A DNA stretch of 64,000 nt from Roseateles depolymerans. GTDB taxonomy: Bacteria; Pseudomonadota; Gammaproteobacteria; Burkholderiales; Burkholderiaceae_C. Position 1 is the stretch's first letter. Every line of letters begins with the position of its first letter. Positions 47,130-59,091 of this stretch are shown here, one piece after another. The position numbers and the translations under genes were made by a program. The notes beneath the pieces were generated by a model. It ran no database searches and had not been told where the DNA came from. It was given only the letters and a program-made list of their open reading frames with translations. The stretch covers positions 41,311 through 105,310 of the forward strand of contig QFOD01000020.1 of assembly GCA_003241055.1 (NCBI GenBank). Direction: 5' to 3'.

Positions 47130-48023
47130 TCATTGCTTGTCTCGGGGGATGAGGGTGTCGACGAAGCGTTGCACCACGGTGGGCAGGCGCTGTTGGCGCA
47201 GCACACCGAGGTAGTAATCGCGCTCGGCCCAAGGCTCTTCGAGCCGCAGCGCGCGCACGCCGAACACGCGGGTAAAGCGCTCGGCGGGGTGTTCAGGAAG
47301 CACGGCCACGCCCAGGCCCGACTCAACGAGCTGGGCGATGCCGTCGAAGCCACGCACCTGCAGGCGGGCATTCAGCGTCTTGCCGCGCGCCGCGGCCTGC
47401 TCGCGCATCAGCTCCTGGGCGCTGGCGCCGGCATGCAGGCCGATCAGGTCGTAGGCCAGCAGGTCGTCGAAGCTGACCGACTCGCGGTTGGCCAGCGGGT
47501 GCCGCAGCGGCACCAGGGCAGCCAGGCGGCCGGTGGCGAAGGTCCAGGTCTGCACCCGGTTGTCCAGCACCGGGCCGGTGAAGATGCCGACATCGGCGCG
47601 GCCTTCGGCCACCGCGGCCTGCACCTCGGCGCTGGTCAGGTCTTCCAGACTGATGCGGATCTGCGCATGGGCCTGGGAGAATTCCACCAGGTAGGGCGGC
47701 AGGCATTCGGCGATCGCGCTGGTGTTGGACGCGATGCGCAGATGGCCCTTGATGCCACGCGAGAACTCCATCACCTCGGTCTCGAGCGCGTAGAGTGACG
47801 CATGCAGCGAGCGGATGTGGCGCACCAGCGCACGCCCCGCCTCGGTCGGCTCCACGCCGCGCGCGCGGCGCTCGAAGAGCTGCACGCCCAGGCGGCTCTC
47901 CAGGTCGGACAGACGCTTGCTCGCAGCCGCCAGCGCCAGGTGCTCCTGGGCCGCGCCACGCGTGATCGAGCGGGTCTGCTCGATCGCCAGCACGAGATTG
48001 AGGGTGGTGAGGTCGTGGCGCAT
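47130..48023 (-). CDS. LysR-type transcriptional regulator upstream of leuC
   Basis: A 297-residue regulator. The N-terminal winged HTH (about 1-60, LNLVLAIEQTRSITRGAAQ, then SKRLSDLESRLGVQLFERR) is followed by a periplasmic-binding-like effector domain (about 90-290). It lies directly before leuC in the same direction, unlike the common divergent layout. Its ligand may be a leucine pathway intermediate, by analogy with LeuO or LeuR, but that is inferred from context only. ATG 48023 starts at MRHDLTTLNL; an in-frame start seven codons upstream is also possible. Confidence 0.88.
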   Translation of the reverse strand: MRHDLTTLNLVLAIEQTRSITRGAAQEHLALAAASKRLSDLESRLGVQLFERRARGVEPTEAGRALVRHIRSLHASLYALETEVMEFSRGIKGHLRIASNTSAIAECLPPYLVEFSQAHAQIRISLEDLTSAEVQAAVAEGRADVGIFTGPVLDNRVQTWTFATGRLAALVPLRHPLANRESVSFDDLLAYDLIGLHAGASAQELMREQAAARGKTLNARLQVRGFDGIAQLVESGLGVAVLPEHPAERFTRVFGVRALRLEEPWAERDYYLGVLRQQRLPTVVQRFVDTLIPRDKQ

Positions 48024-48280
48024 GATGTCTCTGGGCTCCAGCATAGCCTTCGCAGAAGCGGATATTCTGCGCCATAAATCGACTTAGATTTCGCAATTCG
48101 CGAATTCATGCGCAAGGCAGCGCAGCACCATCCGAACAGCGCTCGCCGGCCGCGATGGGCGGCACCGATCTGGGTCGTCAAAGCCCCGCTGCACCTGCCT
48201 TCGCCCAGGCCCGCATCCCGCCAGAATCCGGGCCTCGGTCCGCGTCGACCCTAGACCCGCCCACCGCCAAGGAGCCCTGA

Positions 48281-50161
48281 ATGTTTTTAGAGGACGAATC
48301 CTTTGCCGCCCAGTCGGCGCAGATGAAGGGTGAGTTCCTGCGCACGCCGCTGCTGGGCAAGCTGCCGCGCCCCGAGGGCAAGAAGGCCCTGCTGATCGGC
48401 TCCTGCCTGGCCAACTACATCATCCGCAAGGACATGTGGTGCCCGTCGGACCTGCTGCTGTTCAACGGCGGCGCCCTGCAGGACATCGCCGGCATCATCG
48501 ACAGCTACGACCTCGTCGTGATCCAGGTGCCGCTGCGGGCCATCCTGCGGGATGGCGAACTCTGGCACACCCCCTACGGCCAGCCCGAGGCCTATGCCGA
48601 AGCCTTCGAGCAGGCCAAGCAACGGCTGGCGGCCTATCTGGCCGAGTGCCTGCGCAGCTGCAAGGACAAGCCGGTCTTCGCCACCAACTTCCTGGTGCCG
48701 GTGCTCAACCCCATGGGCAAGCTGCTGCCCAAGTACGAACTGCGCAACCTGCAGTTCTTCATCCAGCAACTCAACGTCGAAATGGAGCGCCTGCTGCTGG
48801 CGCGCGGCGCGCACAACAGCTTCATCCTGGACGCCGACGCCATCGCGGCCACGCTGGGCAAGCGCTTCACGTCGGACGAGTTCTTCAACGCGCTGAACCA
48901 TGCGGCCCCCGGCGAGGTCGACGAGACCAGCGACATCGAACTCGGTGAGCAGGAGTTCCCGCGGATCGACCCGCTGCCGGCGCAACGCCTGCACTGGGAG
49001 CGCCAGGACGCGCGCCAGTTCGGCCGCATGCTCAGCCATGAGATCCTGGCGATGTACGAGACGCTGACCCAGCCCACGCCGATCAAGCTCATCGTCGTCG
49101 ACCTGGACAACACGCTGTGGCGCGGCGTGCTCTCGGAGGAGGCCCACGCACACGAGGGCCGCATCTCGGCGCGGGTCAACCAGGCCTTCTACAACAACTT
49201 CGGTGTCGAGGACGGCAGCCTGTACCGGCTCGCCGAAGGCTTCCCCTACGCGATCACCGAGGCCCTGCACTACTGCAAGAACCGCGGCATCCTGCTGGCG
49301 ATCATCTCGAAGAACACGCATGACGACACGGTGCGCAACATCGAGCGCATCTACGCCGGCAAGCTCAGGCTGGACAGCTTCGTGTCGGTCAAGATCAACT
49401 GGGAGGCCAAGGCCGACAACATGCGCCAGATCCTGCAGGAGGTGAACCTGCTGCCGGACAACGTGCTGTTCATCGACGACAACCCGGTCGAGCGCGAGCT
49501 GATGCACCAGGCCTTCCCCACGCTGAAGGTGATGGGCAAGTGGATCATGTACACCAAGTCGGTGCTGCACCACAGCGTGCTGACCGAGGTGCCCTTCATC
49601 ACCAGCGAGTCCGGCCAGCGCACCGAGATGCTGCGCAACACCATCGCGCACCGCGAGGTCTACGAGGCCTCCAAGGCCGGCAACGCGCTCGACCAGCTGG
49701 AGATCGCGATCCAGGTGCGCGAAGTGCCCGCCGACCCGGCGCAGCCGGCCTTCATCCGGGCCGTGGAGCTGCTGAACAAGACCAACCAGTTCAACCTCAA
49801 CGGCCTGCGCAGCTCCGCGCCCGAGCTGCTGCAGCTGATGCAGGGCGGCTGCCGGCTGTTCTCGCTGCAGGCCCGCGACAAATTCACCGAGCACGGGCTG
49901 GTGGGCTTCGCGCTGGTCAACCCGAACGGCATCCTGGTGCAGTGGGCCATCTCATGCCGGGTGCTGGGCCTGCAGATCGAGCGCAGCTTCCTGCAGGACG
50001 TGATGCGCCAGACCGGCCGGCCGCGCCTGGTGCTGCACTACCTGGCCACCGACAAGAACTTCCCGCTGACCACCTGGATCAAGAGCCAGTGCCTCCAGGA
50101 AGGCGGCCTCTATCTGATGCCCCAGGGCGACCCCGCCCCGCACGTGCGGCTGCTGCCCTGA
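48281..50161 (+). CDS. HAD-superfamily FkbH-like protein
   Basis: A 626-residue multidomain protein. The N-terminal region (about 1-235) is SGNH-hydrolase-like in layout (LLIGSCLANYI), the middle HAD phosphatase domain has the nucleophile motif VVDLDNTLWRGVL near 270-283 and FIDDNPVERELM, and the C-terminal region (about 480-626) is a GNAT-like acyltransferase. FkbH proteins load a glyceryl group from 1,3-bisphosphoglycerate onto an acyl carrier protein, in polyketide and surface glycan pathways. No acyl carrier protein, ketosynthase or glycan gene is adjacent, so the partner is elsewhere or the role differs. Length and motifs are complete. Confidence 0.88.
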   Translation: MFLEDESFAAQSAQMKGEFLRTPLLGKLPRPEGKKALLIGSCLANYIIRKDMWCPSDLLLFNGGALQDIAGIIDSYDLVVIQVPLRAILRDGELWHTPYGQPEAYAEAFEQAKQRLAAYLAECLRSCKDKPVFATNFLVPVLNPMGKLLPKYELRNLQFFIQQLNVEMERLLLARGAHNSFILDADAIAATLGKRFTSDEFFNALNHAAPGEVDETSDIELGEQEFPRIDPLPAQRLHWERQDARQFGRMLSHEILAMYETLTQPTPIKLIVVDLDNTLWRGVLSEEAHAHEGRISARVNQAFYNNFGVEDGSLYRLAEGFPYAITEALHYCKNRGILLAIISKNTHDDTVRNIERIYAGKLRLDSFVSVKINWEAKADNMRQILQEVNLLPDNVLFIDDNPVERELMHQAFPTLKVMGKWIMYTKSVLHHSVLTEVPFITSESGQRTEMLRNTIAHREVYEASKAGNALDQLEIAIQVREVPADPAQPAFIRAVELLNKTNQFNLNGLRSSAPELLQLMQGGCRLFSLQARDKFTEHGLVGFALVNPNGILVQWAISCRVLGLQIERSFLQDVMRQTGRPRLVLHYLATDKNFPLTTWIKSQCLQEGGLYLMPQGDPAPHVRLLP

Positions 50162-50162
50162 C

Positions 50163-50184
50163 GCGGCCGCACGCCACCGGCCGC
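50163..50184. terminator. Hairpin between converging FkbH-like and VOC genes
   Basis: GCGGCCG and CGGCCGC form a perfect 7-bp stem around an 8-base loop, filling the 26-base gap between the two stop codons. It lacks a T-run but could act on both strands. Confidence 0.4.
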
Positions 50185-50187
50185 AGC

Positions 50188-50652
<465 letters not shown>

Positions 50653-50782
50653 TCAAATTCTCCAAGGCCAGCCACAACGTGGCACCGAGCCGCGGCAAAC
50701 CCAGCGGCACCCAAGGATCCGGCTCCGCCGGTCCAACGGGTGCGCCCCCTTGAGGGGGCCGGCGCAGCCGGTAGGGGGTGGG

Positions 50783-52858
50783 TCACTGAAACCTCAGGAT
50801 GGGCTGATCCACCGCCAGGCTCTCGCCCGGCTTGGCCAGCACCTCGGCGACCGTCACGTCCTGCAGTGCGGTCAGGATGTTCTCCATCTTCATCGCCTCG
50901 ATGACCGCCAGGCGCTCACCGGCCTGCACGGTCTGGCCCGCCTGGACGGCGATGTTCACCAGCAGGCCCGGCATGGGCGACAGCAGCAGCTTGGAGGTGT
51001 CGGGCGGCGCCTTGTAGGGCATCAGCGCCTGCAGCTCGGCCGCACGCGGGCTCAGCACGGTCAGTTCCACCGAGAGGCCGCCATGCTGGATGCGGTAGGC
51101 CAGTGGGTTCTTGGCGGTGCCGCGCTCGGCCTGGGCGGTGAAGGGTTGGCCATTCACCTGCCCGGTGATGCGGATGTCGCTCAGGCGCGAGTGGCTGACG
51201 ATGCGGTAGTCGCGCCCGCCCACCTTCACCAGCGCCTCGCCCAGGGCGCCGGCGAATTCGGAGATGTGCAGCACATGGCGCTCGCTCTGCCCGCCGCCGA
51301 GGTTGACCACGGCCACGTAGTCGTGTTCGACCTGCACCTCGTGGCCCGGCAGCTGGCCGCTGATGCCGGCCTCGCGTTCGCGCGCCTTGCGGCGGATGAA
51401 GCCGGCCAGCGCGATCAGGAACAGCGGATCGTCGTGCGGCACGTCCTCGGCCTTGAAGCCGCCGGCGTAGTGCTGGGCAATGAAGCCGGTGTTGAAGTTG
51501 CCGGTCTGGAAGTCCGGGTGGGCCAGCAGCGCGGCCTGGAAGGGAATGTTGCTGCTGATGCCGCGGATCACGAAGCCGTTCAGCGCCTCGCGCATCTTGG
51601 CGATCGCGTCCGCGCGGTCGCGGCCGTGCACGATGAGCTTGGCGATCATGGAGTCGTAGAACATCGGGATCTCGCCGCCCTCGTAGACGCCGGTGTCCAC
51701 CCGCACGCCGCCGAAGGCATCGCCCGCATAAGCCTCGCCCTGCAGCGTCTCGCTGCCCTGCACCAGGTTGGCCGCCGGCGGCTGGTACTTCACCAGGCGG
51801 CCGGTGGACGGCAGGAAGTTGCGGAAGGGGTCTTCCGCATTGATGCGGCATTCGATGGCCCAGCCGTCGCGGCGGATGTCGGCCTGCGTGATGCCAAGCT
51901 TCTCGCCGGCGGCAACGCGGATCATCTGCTCCACCAGATCCAGCCCGGTGATGCACTCGGTGACCGGGTGCTCCACCTGCAGCCGGGTATTCATCTCCAG
52001 GAAGTAGAAGTCCTGGTTCTTGCCGACCACGAACTCCACGGTGCCGGCGCTCTGGTACTTCACCGCCTGGGCCAGCGCCACGGCCTGCTCGCCCATGGCC
52101 TGGCGCGTGGCGTCGCTGATGAAGGGCGACGGTGCCTCCTCGATGACCTTCTGGTGGCGGCGCTGGATGGAGCACTCGCGCTCGTGCAGGTAGACCACGT
52201 TGCCGTGCGCATCGCCGAGGATCTGGATCTCGATGTGGCGCGGCTGCTCGACGAACTTCTCCATGAAGACGCGGTCATCGCCAAAGCTGTTGCGGGCCTC
52301 ATTGCGGCAGGACGTGAAGCCCTCGAAGCACTCCTTGTCGTTGAAGGCCACGCGCAGGCCCTTGCCGCCACCGCCGGCGCTGGCCTTGATCATCACCGGG
52401 TAGCCGATCTTCTTGGCGATCTCGACGGCTTCTTCCGGCGACAGGATGGGCTCGTTGTGGCCGGGAATGGTGCTGACCCTGGCCTCGTTCGCCAGCTTCT
52501 TGGAGGCGATCTTGTCGCCCATGGCCGCGATGCTGTAGTGCTTGGGGCCGATGAAGGCGATGCCCTCTTCTTCGCAGCGGCGCGCGAAATCCTCGTTCTC
52601 GGACAGAAAGCCGTAGCCCGGGTGCAGCGCCTCGGCGCCGGTGGCCTTGGCCGCCGCGATGATCTTGTCGGCGACGAGATAGCTCTCCCGCGACGGCGCC
52701 GGCCCCAGCAGCACGGCCTCGTCGGCCAGCGCCACATGGCGGGCGTCCTTGTCGGCCTCGGAGTACACCGCCACGGTGGCGATGCCCATCTTCTTCGCGG
52801 TGGCGATCACGCGGCAGGCGATCTCACCGCGGTTCGCGATCAGGATTTTCTTGAACAT
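50783..52858 (-). CDS. pccA: Propionyl-CoA/acetyl-CoA carboxylase biotin subunit
   Basis: A 691-residue subunit with biotin carboxylase (about 1-450: KASAGGGGKGLRVA, MNTRLQVEHPVTE), a central BT-like domain and a C-terminal biotinyl domain with the carrier lysine in EAMKMEN near residue 657. With PccB at 53166-54698 it should carboxylate propionyl-CoA. Substrate choice is inferred from the mutase neighbour. ATG 52858 starts MFKKILIANRGEIACRVI. Confidence 0.92.
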   Translation of the reverse strand: MFKKILIANRGEIACRVIATAKKMGIATVAVYSEADKDARHVALADEAVLLGPAPSRESYLVADKIIAAAKATGAEALHPGYGFLSENEDFARRCEEEGIAFIGPKHYSIAAMGDKIASKKLANEARVSTIPGHNEPILSPEEAVEIAKKIGYPVMIKASAGGGGKGLRVAFNDKECFEGFTSCRNEARNSFGDDRVFMEKFVEQPRHIEIQILGDAHGNVVYLHERECSIQRRHQKVIEEAPSPFISDATRQAMGEQAVALAQAVKYQSAGTVEFVVGKNQDFYFLEMNTRLQVEHPVTECITGLDLVEQMIRVAAGEKLGITQADIRRDGWAIECRINAEDPFRNFLPSTGRLVKYQPPAANLVQGSETLQGEAYAGDAFGGVRVDTGVYEGGEIPMFYDSMIAKLIVHGRDRADAIAKMREALNGFVIRGISSNIPFQAALLAHPDFQTGNFNTGFIAQHYAGGFKAEDVPHDDPLFLIALAGFIRRKAREREAGISGQLPGHEVQVEHDYVAVVNLGGGQSERHVLHISEFAGALGEALVKVGGRDYRIVSHSRLSDIRITGQVNGQPFTAQAERGTAKNPLAYRIQHGGLSVELTVLSPRAAELQALMPYKAPPDTSKLLLSPMPGLLVNIAVQAGQTVQAGERLAVIEAMKMENILTALQDVTVAEVLAKPGESLAVDQPILRFQ

Positions 52859-52869
52859 GGAGAGCCTCT

Positions 52870-53160
52870 TTATTTCGTTTCCGCGAGCAGGCGCTTGCGC
52901 TGCTCGGTGAAGTGCCACCACGGCTGGGCGGCGCCACCGTTCATGAAGTCGTGCGCGGCCATCAGCGTGTCGAGCACGCAGGGGTCATGGCGCCGGCCCT
53001 GCGGGTCGCGCAGGCGGTCGTAGGCCTGCAGCGGGTCCATGGCCTTCACGTCGGCCGGCGTCGCAATGCCCAGCCCCACCAGGTCGGCCGCGGCGGCCGG
53101 GCCGATGTTGGGGATGTCGGTGAGTTGCCGAACCTCGGCAGCGCAGGTGGCCTTGGGCAT
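52870..53160 (-). CDS. Small helix-hairpin-helix (Cdd1-like) protein
   Basis: A 96-residue protein with a helix-hairpin-helix-like region (LTDIPNIGPAAAADLVGLG) and a C-terminal CVLDTLMAAHDFMNGG segment, typical of the Cdd1/pathogenicity-locus family. HhH domains usually contact DNA or other HhH proteins. It lies between pccB and pccA (overlap-free, 5 and 11 bases), so it is certainly co-transcribed, yet no link to carboxylase chemistry is known. ATG 53160 begins MPKATCAAEV; an upstream start inside pccB is possible. Confidence 0.75.
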   Translation of the reverse strand: MPKATCAAEVRQLTDIPNIGPAAAADLVGLGIATPADVKAMDPLQAYDRLRDPQGRRHDPCVLDTLMAAHDFMNGGAAQPWWHFTEQRKRLLAETK

Positions 53161-53165
53161 GGCGT

Positions 53166-54698
53166 TTACAGCGGGATGTTGCCGTGCTTGCGCCACGGGT
53201 TCTCGAGCTTCTTGTCCTTGAGCATCACCAGCGAGCGGCAGATGCGCTTGCGGGTCTCGTGCGGCTGGATCACGTCATCGATGAAGCCGCGCTCGGCCGC
53301 CACAAACGGGTTGGCAAAGCGCGCCTTGTACTCGGCCTCCTTGGCCGCGAGCTTGGCCGGGTCGCCCTTGTCCTCGCGGAAGATGATCTCCACCGCGCCC
53401 TTGGCGCCCATCACCGCGATCTCGGCATTGGGCCAGGCGAAGTTCACGTCACCGCGCAGGTGCTTGGACGCCATCACGTCGTAGGCGCCGCCATAGGCCT
53501 TGCGGGTGATCACGGTGATCTTCGGCACGGTGCACTCGGCGTAGGCGTAGAGCAACTTGGCGCCATGCTTGATGATGCCGCCGTACTCCTGAGAAGTGCC
53601 GGGCATGAAGCCGGGCACGTCCACGAAGGTGATCACCGGGATGTTGAACGCATCGCAGAAGCGCACGAAGCGCGCGGCCTTGATGCTGCTCTTGATGTCC
53701 AGGCAGCCGGCCAGCACCAGCGGCTGGTTGGCGACGATGCCCACCGTCTGCCCCTCCATGCGCGCGAAGCCGGTGACGATGTTCTTGGCGTAGTCGGGCT
53801 GCAGTTCGAAGAAGTCGCCGTCGTCGACCACCTTGAGGATCAGCTCCTTGATGTCGTAGGGCTTGTTCGGGTTCTCCGGCACCAGGGTGTCGAGCGAATG
53901 GTCGAGCCGAGCGGCCGGGTCCCCGCTGGGGCGCACCGGCGCCTTCTCGCGGTTGGACAAGGGCAGGTAGTTGAAGAAGCGACGCAGCATCAGCAGCGCC
54001 TCGACATCGTTCTCGAACGACAGGTCCGCCACACCGCTCTTGGTGTTGTGCGTGGTGGCGCCGCCCAGCTCCTCGGCGGTCACCTCCTCGTGCGTCACGG
54101 TCTTCACCACCTCGGGGCCGGTGACGAACATGTAGCTGCTGTCCTTCACCATGAAGATGAAGTCGGTCATGGCTGGCGAGTACACCGCGCCGCCCGCGCA
54201 GGGGCCCATGATCATGCTGATCTGCGGGATCACGCCCGAGGCCATCACGTTCTTCTGGAACACGTCGGCATAGCCGCCCAAAGACGCCACGCCCTCCTGG
54301 ATGCGCGCGCCGCCCGAGTCGTTCAGGCCGATCACCGGTGCGCCCACCTTCATCGCCTGGTCCATCACCTTGCAGATCTTCTCGGCGTGGGCCTCGGACA
54401 GCGCACCGCCGAAGACCGTGAAGTCCTGGCTGAAGGCGAAGGCCAGGCGGCCGTTGATCATGCCGTAGCCGGTGACGACGCCGTCGCCCGGGATCTTGTT
54501 GTCCGCCATGCCGAAGTCCACGCAGCGGTGCTCGACGAACATGTCCCATTCCTCGAAGCTGCCCTCATCGAACAGCAGCTCCAGCCGCTCGCGCGCGGTC
54601 AGCTTGCCCTTGGCATGCTGGGCGGCGATGCGCTTCTCGCCACCGCCCAGCCGCGCGCGGGCGCGCTTGGCTTCCAGGGCTTGTTGGATGTCTTGCAT
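53166..54698 (-). CDS. pccB: Propionyl-CoA carboxylase carboxyltransferase subunit
   Basis: A 510-residue carboxyltransferase of the PccB type. It has VIGLNDSGGARIQEGV, GPCAGGAVYSPAMTDF, TFVDVPGFMPGTSQEY and AYGGAYDVMASKHLRGD. Length and motifs equal those of propionyl-CoA carboxylase beta subunits; acetyl-CoA use cannot be excluded. It starts MQDIQQALEAKRARARLGG and follows a small VOC gene by 5 bases. Confidence 0.94.
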   Translation of the reverse strand: MQDIQQALEAKRARARLGGGEKRIAAQHAKGKLTARERLELLFDEGSFEEWDMFVEHRCVDFGMADNKIPGDGVVTGYGMINGRLAFAFSQDFTVFGGALSEAHAEKICKVMDQAMKVGAPVIGLNDSGGARIQEGVASLGGYADVFQKNVMASGVIPQISMIMGPCAGGAVYSPAMTDFIFMVKDSSYMFVTGPEVVKTVTHEEVTAEELGGATTHNTKSGVADLSFENDVEALLMLRRFFNYLPLSNREKAPVRPSGDPAARLDHSLDTLVPENPNKPYDIKELILKVVDDGDFFELQPDYAKNIVTGFARMEGQTVGIVANQPLVLAGCLDIKSSIKAARFVRFCDAFNIPVITFVDVPGFMPGTSQEYGGIIKHGAKLLYAYAECTVPKITVITRKAYGGAYDVMASKHLRGDVNFAWPNAEIAVMGAKGAVEIIFREDKGDPAKLAAKEAEYKARFANPFVAAERGFIDDVIQPHETRKRICRSLVMLKDKKLENPWRKHGNIPL

Positions 54699-54703
54699 GG
54701 TGA

Positions 54704-55108
54704 TCAGCCTTCAGAGGAAGAGAACGGGAAATTGATCTCCACGCCGTTGCCGGCGGGGTCTTGCAGGAAGAACTGGTGCTGGCGCGTGACGGGTGAGCGC
54801 TCCTCATGGAACGCCACGCCCGCGGCCCGCAGCTGAGCGGCCATCGCGGCCGGCTCGGCGCCGGAGAACGCGATGTGGTCGAAGGTGGTCGGCGCGTCGG
54901 CCCGCACCGGTGTGCGCAGCGGCTCGCCGGAGCGCTGCTCGCTCAGGTGCAGCACCGGATGGCCGCCGGCATAGAGCCAGTAGCCACGGCTCTGGAAGGC
55001 CGGGCGCGCACCTTCCTGCAGGCCCAGCACGTCACGGTAGAAATCGCGCAGCACCGCCAGCAACGCGGCAGGAGCCCGCAGGTTGAAATGGTTGAGCCCG
55101 GTGATCAT
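54704..55108 (-). CDS. VOC (glyoxalase-like) protein in the propionate cluster
   Basis: A 134-residue metal-dependent VOC protein. Ligand residues appear in LNHFNL, VLHLSE, FDHIAF and GNGVEINF, the classical His/His/Glu set. It resembles glyoxalase I/bleomycin-resistance-type enzymes more than epimerases. The ATG overlaps the meaB stop by one base (TGATG). Its role in the cluster is unknown; detoxification of an aldehyde or an alternative epimerase role are options. Confidence 0.75.
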   Translation of the reverse strand: MITGLNHFNLRAPAALLAVLRDFYRDVLGLQEGARPAFQSRGYWLYAGGHPVLHLSEQRSGEPLRTPVRADAPTTFDHIAFSGAEPAAMAAQLRAAGVAFHEERSPVTRQHQFFLQDPAGNGVEINFPFSSSEG

Positions 55109-56120
55109 CAGCGGGCCTCGAAGGGCGAACGAAAAGCCGCCAGCAGCTGGCGTGCGGCGGTGGACGGCGGCGTTAGGCCCTCGCGCACCTCGGCGGTCAT
55201 GCCGGCCAGACGAGCGGCCACTTCAGGGTGATTGGCAAAGGCCTGCTGCAGCCCGGCCTGTATGCGCTCCCACATCCAGGCCAGCGATTGCTCGCGGCGC
55301 CGGGCGGCCCAGGCGCCACTGGCCACGCGCGCATCGCGCTGCGCGCTGATGGCCTGCCACAGCGGCTCTATGCCATCGGCCTTGAGCGCGCTGACCTGCA
55401 GCACCCGCTGCAGCGCCGCAGCCTCCAGCGGCATGCGGCCGTTGCCCAGCAGGCGCAGCGCGGACGTGATCTGCGCCTGGGCCCGCGTGGCCGCGGCCGG
55501 GTCGATGTCGGCCTTATTGATGACGATGAGGTCCGCCAGCTCCATGACGCCCTTCTTGATGGCCTGCAGATCATCGCCGGCATTGGGCAGTTGCAGCAGC
55601 AGGTAGAGGTCGGTCATGCCGGCCACCGCGGTCTCGCTCTGGCCCACGCCCACGGTCTCGACGATGACCACATCAAACCCGGCCGCCTCGCACAGCAGCA
55701 TGGCCTCGCGGGTCTTCTCGGCCACGCCGCCCAGCGTGCCGCTGCTGGGGCTGGGGCGGATGTAGGCGCGCAGGTCCATGGACAGGCGCTCCATGCGGGT
55801 CTTGTCACCCAGGATGGCGCCGCCGCTCACGCTGCTGGATGGGTCCACCGCCAGCACCGCGACGCGATGGCCGCGCTCGATGAGGAACAGCCCGAAGGCC
55901 TCGATGAAGGTGCTCTTGCCCACGCCGGGCACGCCCGAAATGCCCAGCCGCAGCGCACCGCCGGTGTGGGGCATCAGCGAGGTCAGCAGCGCATCGGCCT
56001 GCTCGCGGTGGTCGGCCCGCGTGGACTCGACCAGGGTGATGGCCTTGGCCAGCGCACGCCGCTGCACCGGGCCTGGCGGCCGCTGCAGCAACTGCTCCGC
56101 CAGCACCGAGGAACTCAGGC

Positions 56121-56124
<4 letters not shown>
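55108..56124 (-). CDS. meaB: MeaB/ArgK G-protein chaperone of methylmalonyl-CoA mutase
   Basis: A 338-residue SIMIBI-class GTPase that protects and reloads the B12-dependent mutase. The P-loop GISGVPGVGKSTFIE (near residue 65), AVDPSS, ETVGVGQSE and VINKADID are all as in MeaB. The TTG start at 56124 overlaps the mutase stop (TTGA), and no ATG exists near; this gives the normal length. It sits right after its client gene. Confidence 0.93.
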
Positions 56125-58316
<2,192 letters not shown>

Positions 58317-58359
58317 CTGCAATCTCCTGGTGATGCCTGCATCATAGGCGCAGGCCGTC

Positions 58360-58375
58360 ATTCATAATTATGAAT
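58360..58375. promoter_or_regulatory. 16-bp perfect palindrome, candidate GntR operator
   Basis: ATTCATAATTATGAAT is a perfect palindrome in an otherwise GC-rich window, placed between mutase and gntR start codons. On the minus strand it covers a possible -10 (TAATTA, 17 bases after TTCGGC). It is the natural site for the regulator encoded next to it to control both directions. Confidence 0.6.
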
Positions 58376-58406
58376 TCAGAACTCTACGCCGAACTGACAC
58401 CCACCC

Positions 58407-59069
58407 ATGAGCCACGCCGACCCGCCCCTCGCGCACCGCGCCCTGTACGAGCAGGTGGCCGACCGGCTGCGCCAGCGCATCCTCTCGCGCGAGCTGGAGC
58501 CCGGCGCCTGGATCGACGAGCTCAAGCTCTGCACCGAGCTGGGCATCAGCCGCACGCCGCTGCGCGAGGCGCTGAAGGTGCTGGCCTCGGAAGGCCTGGT
58601 CACGATGAAGCTGCGCCGCGGCGCCTACGTGACCGAGATGAGCGAGCGAGACGTGCGCGAGGCCTACCAGCTGCTCGGCCTGCTGGAGAGTGACGCCACC
58701 GCACGGGTCGCCAGCCAGGCCAGCGACGCGGAGCTGGCGGAACTGGCCGCGCTGCACGACGCGCTGGAGCGGGCCCTGCACGAACCCACCGGGTCGCGTG
58801 ACGCCTTCTTCGCTGCCAACGAGCGCTTTCACCTGCGCGTGCTGGAACTGGAAGGCAACCGCTGGCGCCAGCAGATGGTGACCGACCTGCGCCGGCTGAT
58901 GAAGCTCAACCGCCACCACTCGCTGTTCCGCGAGGGCCGTCTGGCCGAGTCACTGCATGAGCACCGCGCCATCATGCAGGCGCTGCTGGCCCGCAACGCC
59001 GAGGCCACGGCGCGCCTGGTGCGCGAGCACTTCCAGAACGGCCTCGCGGCCACGACGGACGAGACCTGA
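58407..59069 (+). CDS. GntR/FadR-family regulator of the propionate cluster
   Basis: A 220-residue regulator with a winged HTH (about 12-78, LCTELGISRTPLREALKVLA) and an FCD effector domain (about 88-212). Histidines in ERFHLRVLE, NRHHSLF and LHEHRAIMQALL are probable metal/ligand residues. It is divergent from the mutase operon and should bind the palindrome at 58360-58375. A methylmalonyl-, propionyl- or methylcitrate-like effector is a guess from context. No clear ribosome binding site precedes the ATG. Confidence 0.9.
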   Translation: MSHADPPLAHRALYEQVADRLRQRILSRELEPGAWIDELKLCTELGISRTPLREALKVLASEGLVTMKLRRGAYVTEMSERDVREAYQLLGLLESDATARVASQASDAELAELAALHDALERALHEPTGSRDAFFAANERFHLRVLELEGNRWRQQMVTDLRRLMKLNRHHSLFREGRLAESLHEHRAIMQALLARNAEATARLVREHFQNGLAATTDET

Positions 59070-59091
59070 CCCCACGGACGACGCGGCGCGC

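Noticed and set aside
50750..53023. 757-codon frame opposite pccA
   Set aside because: Antisense shadow; pccA has full-length family motifs.
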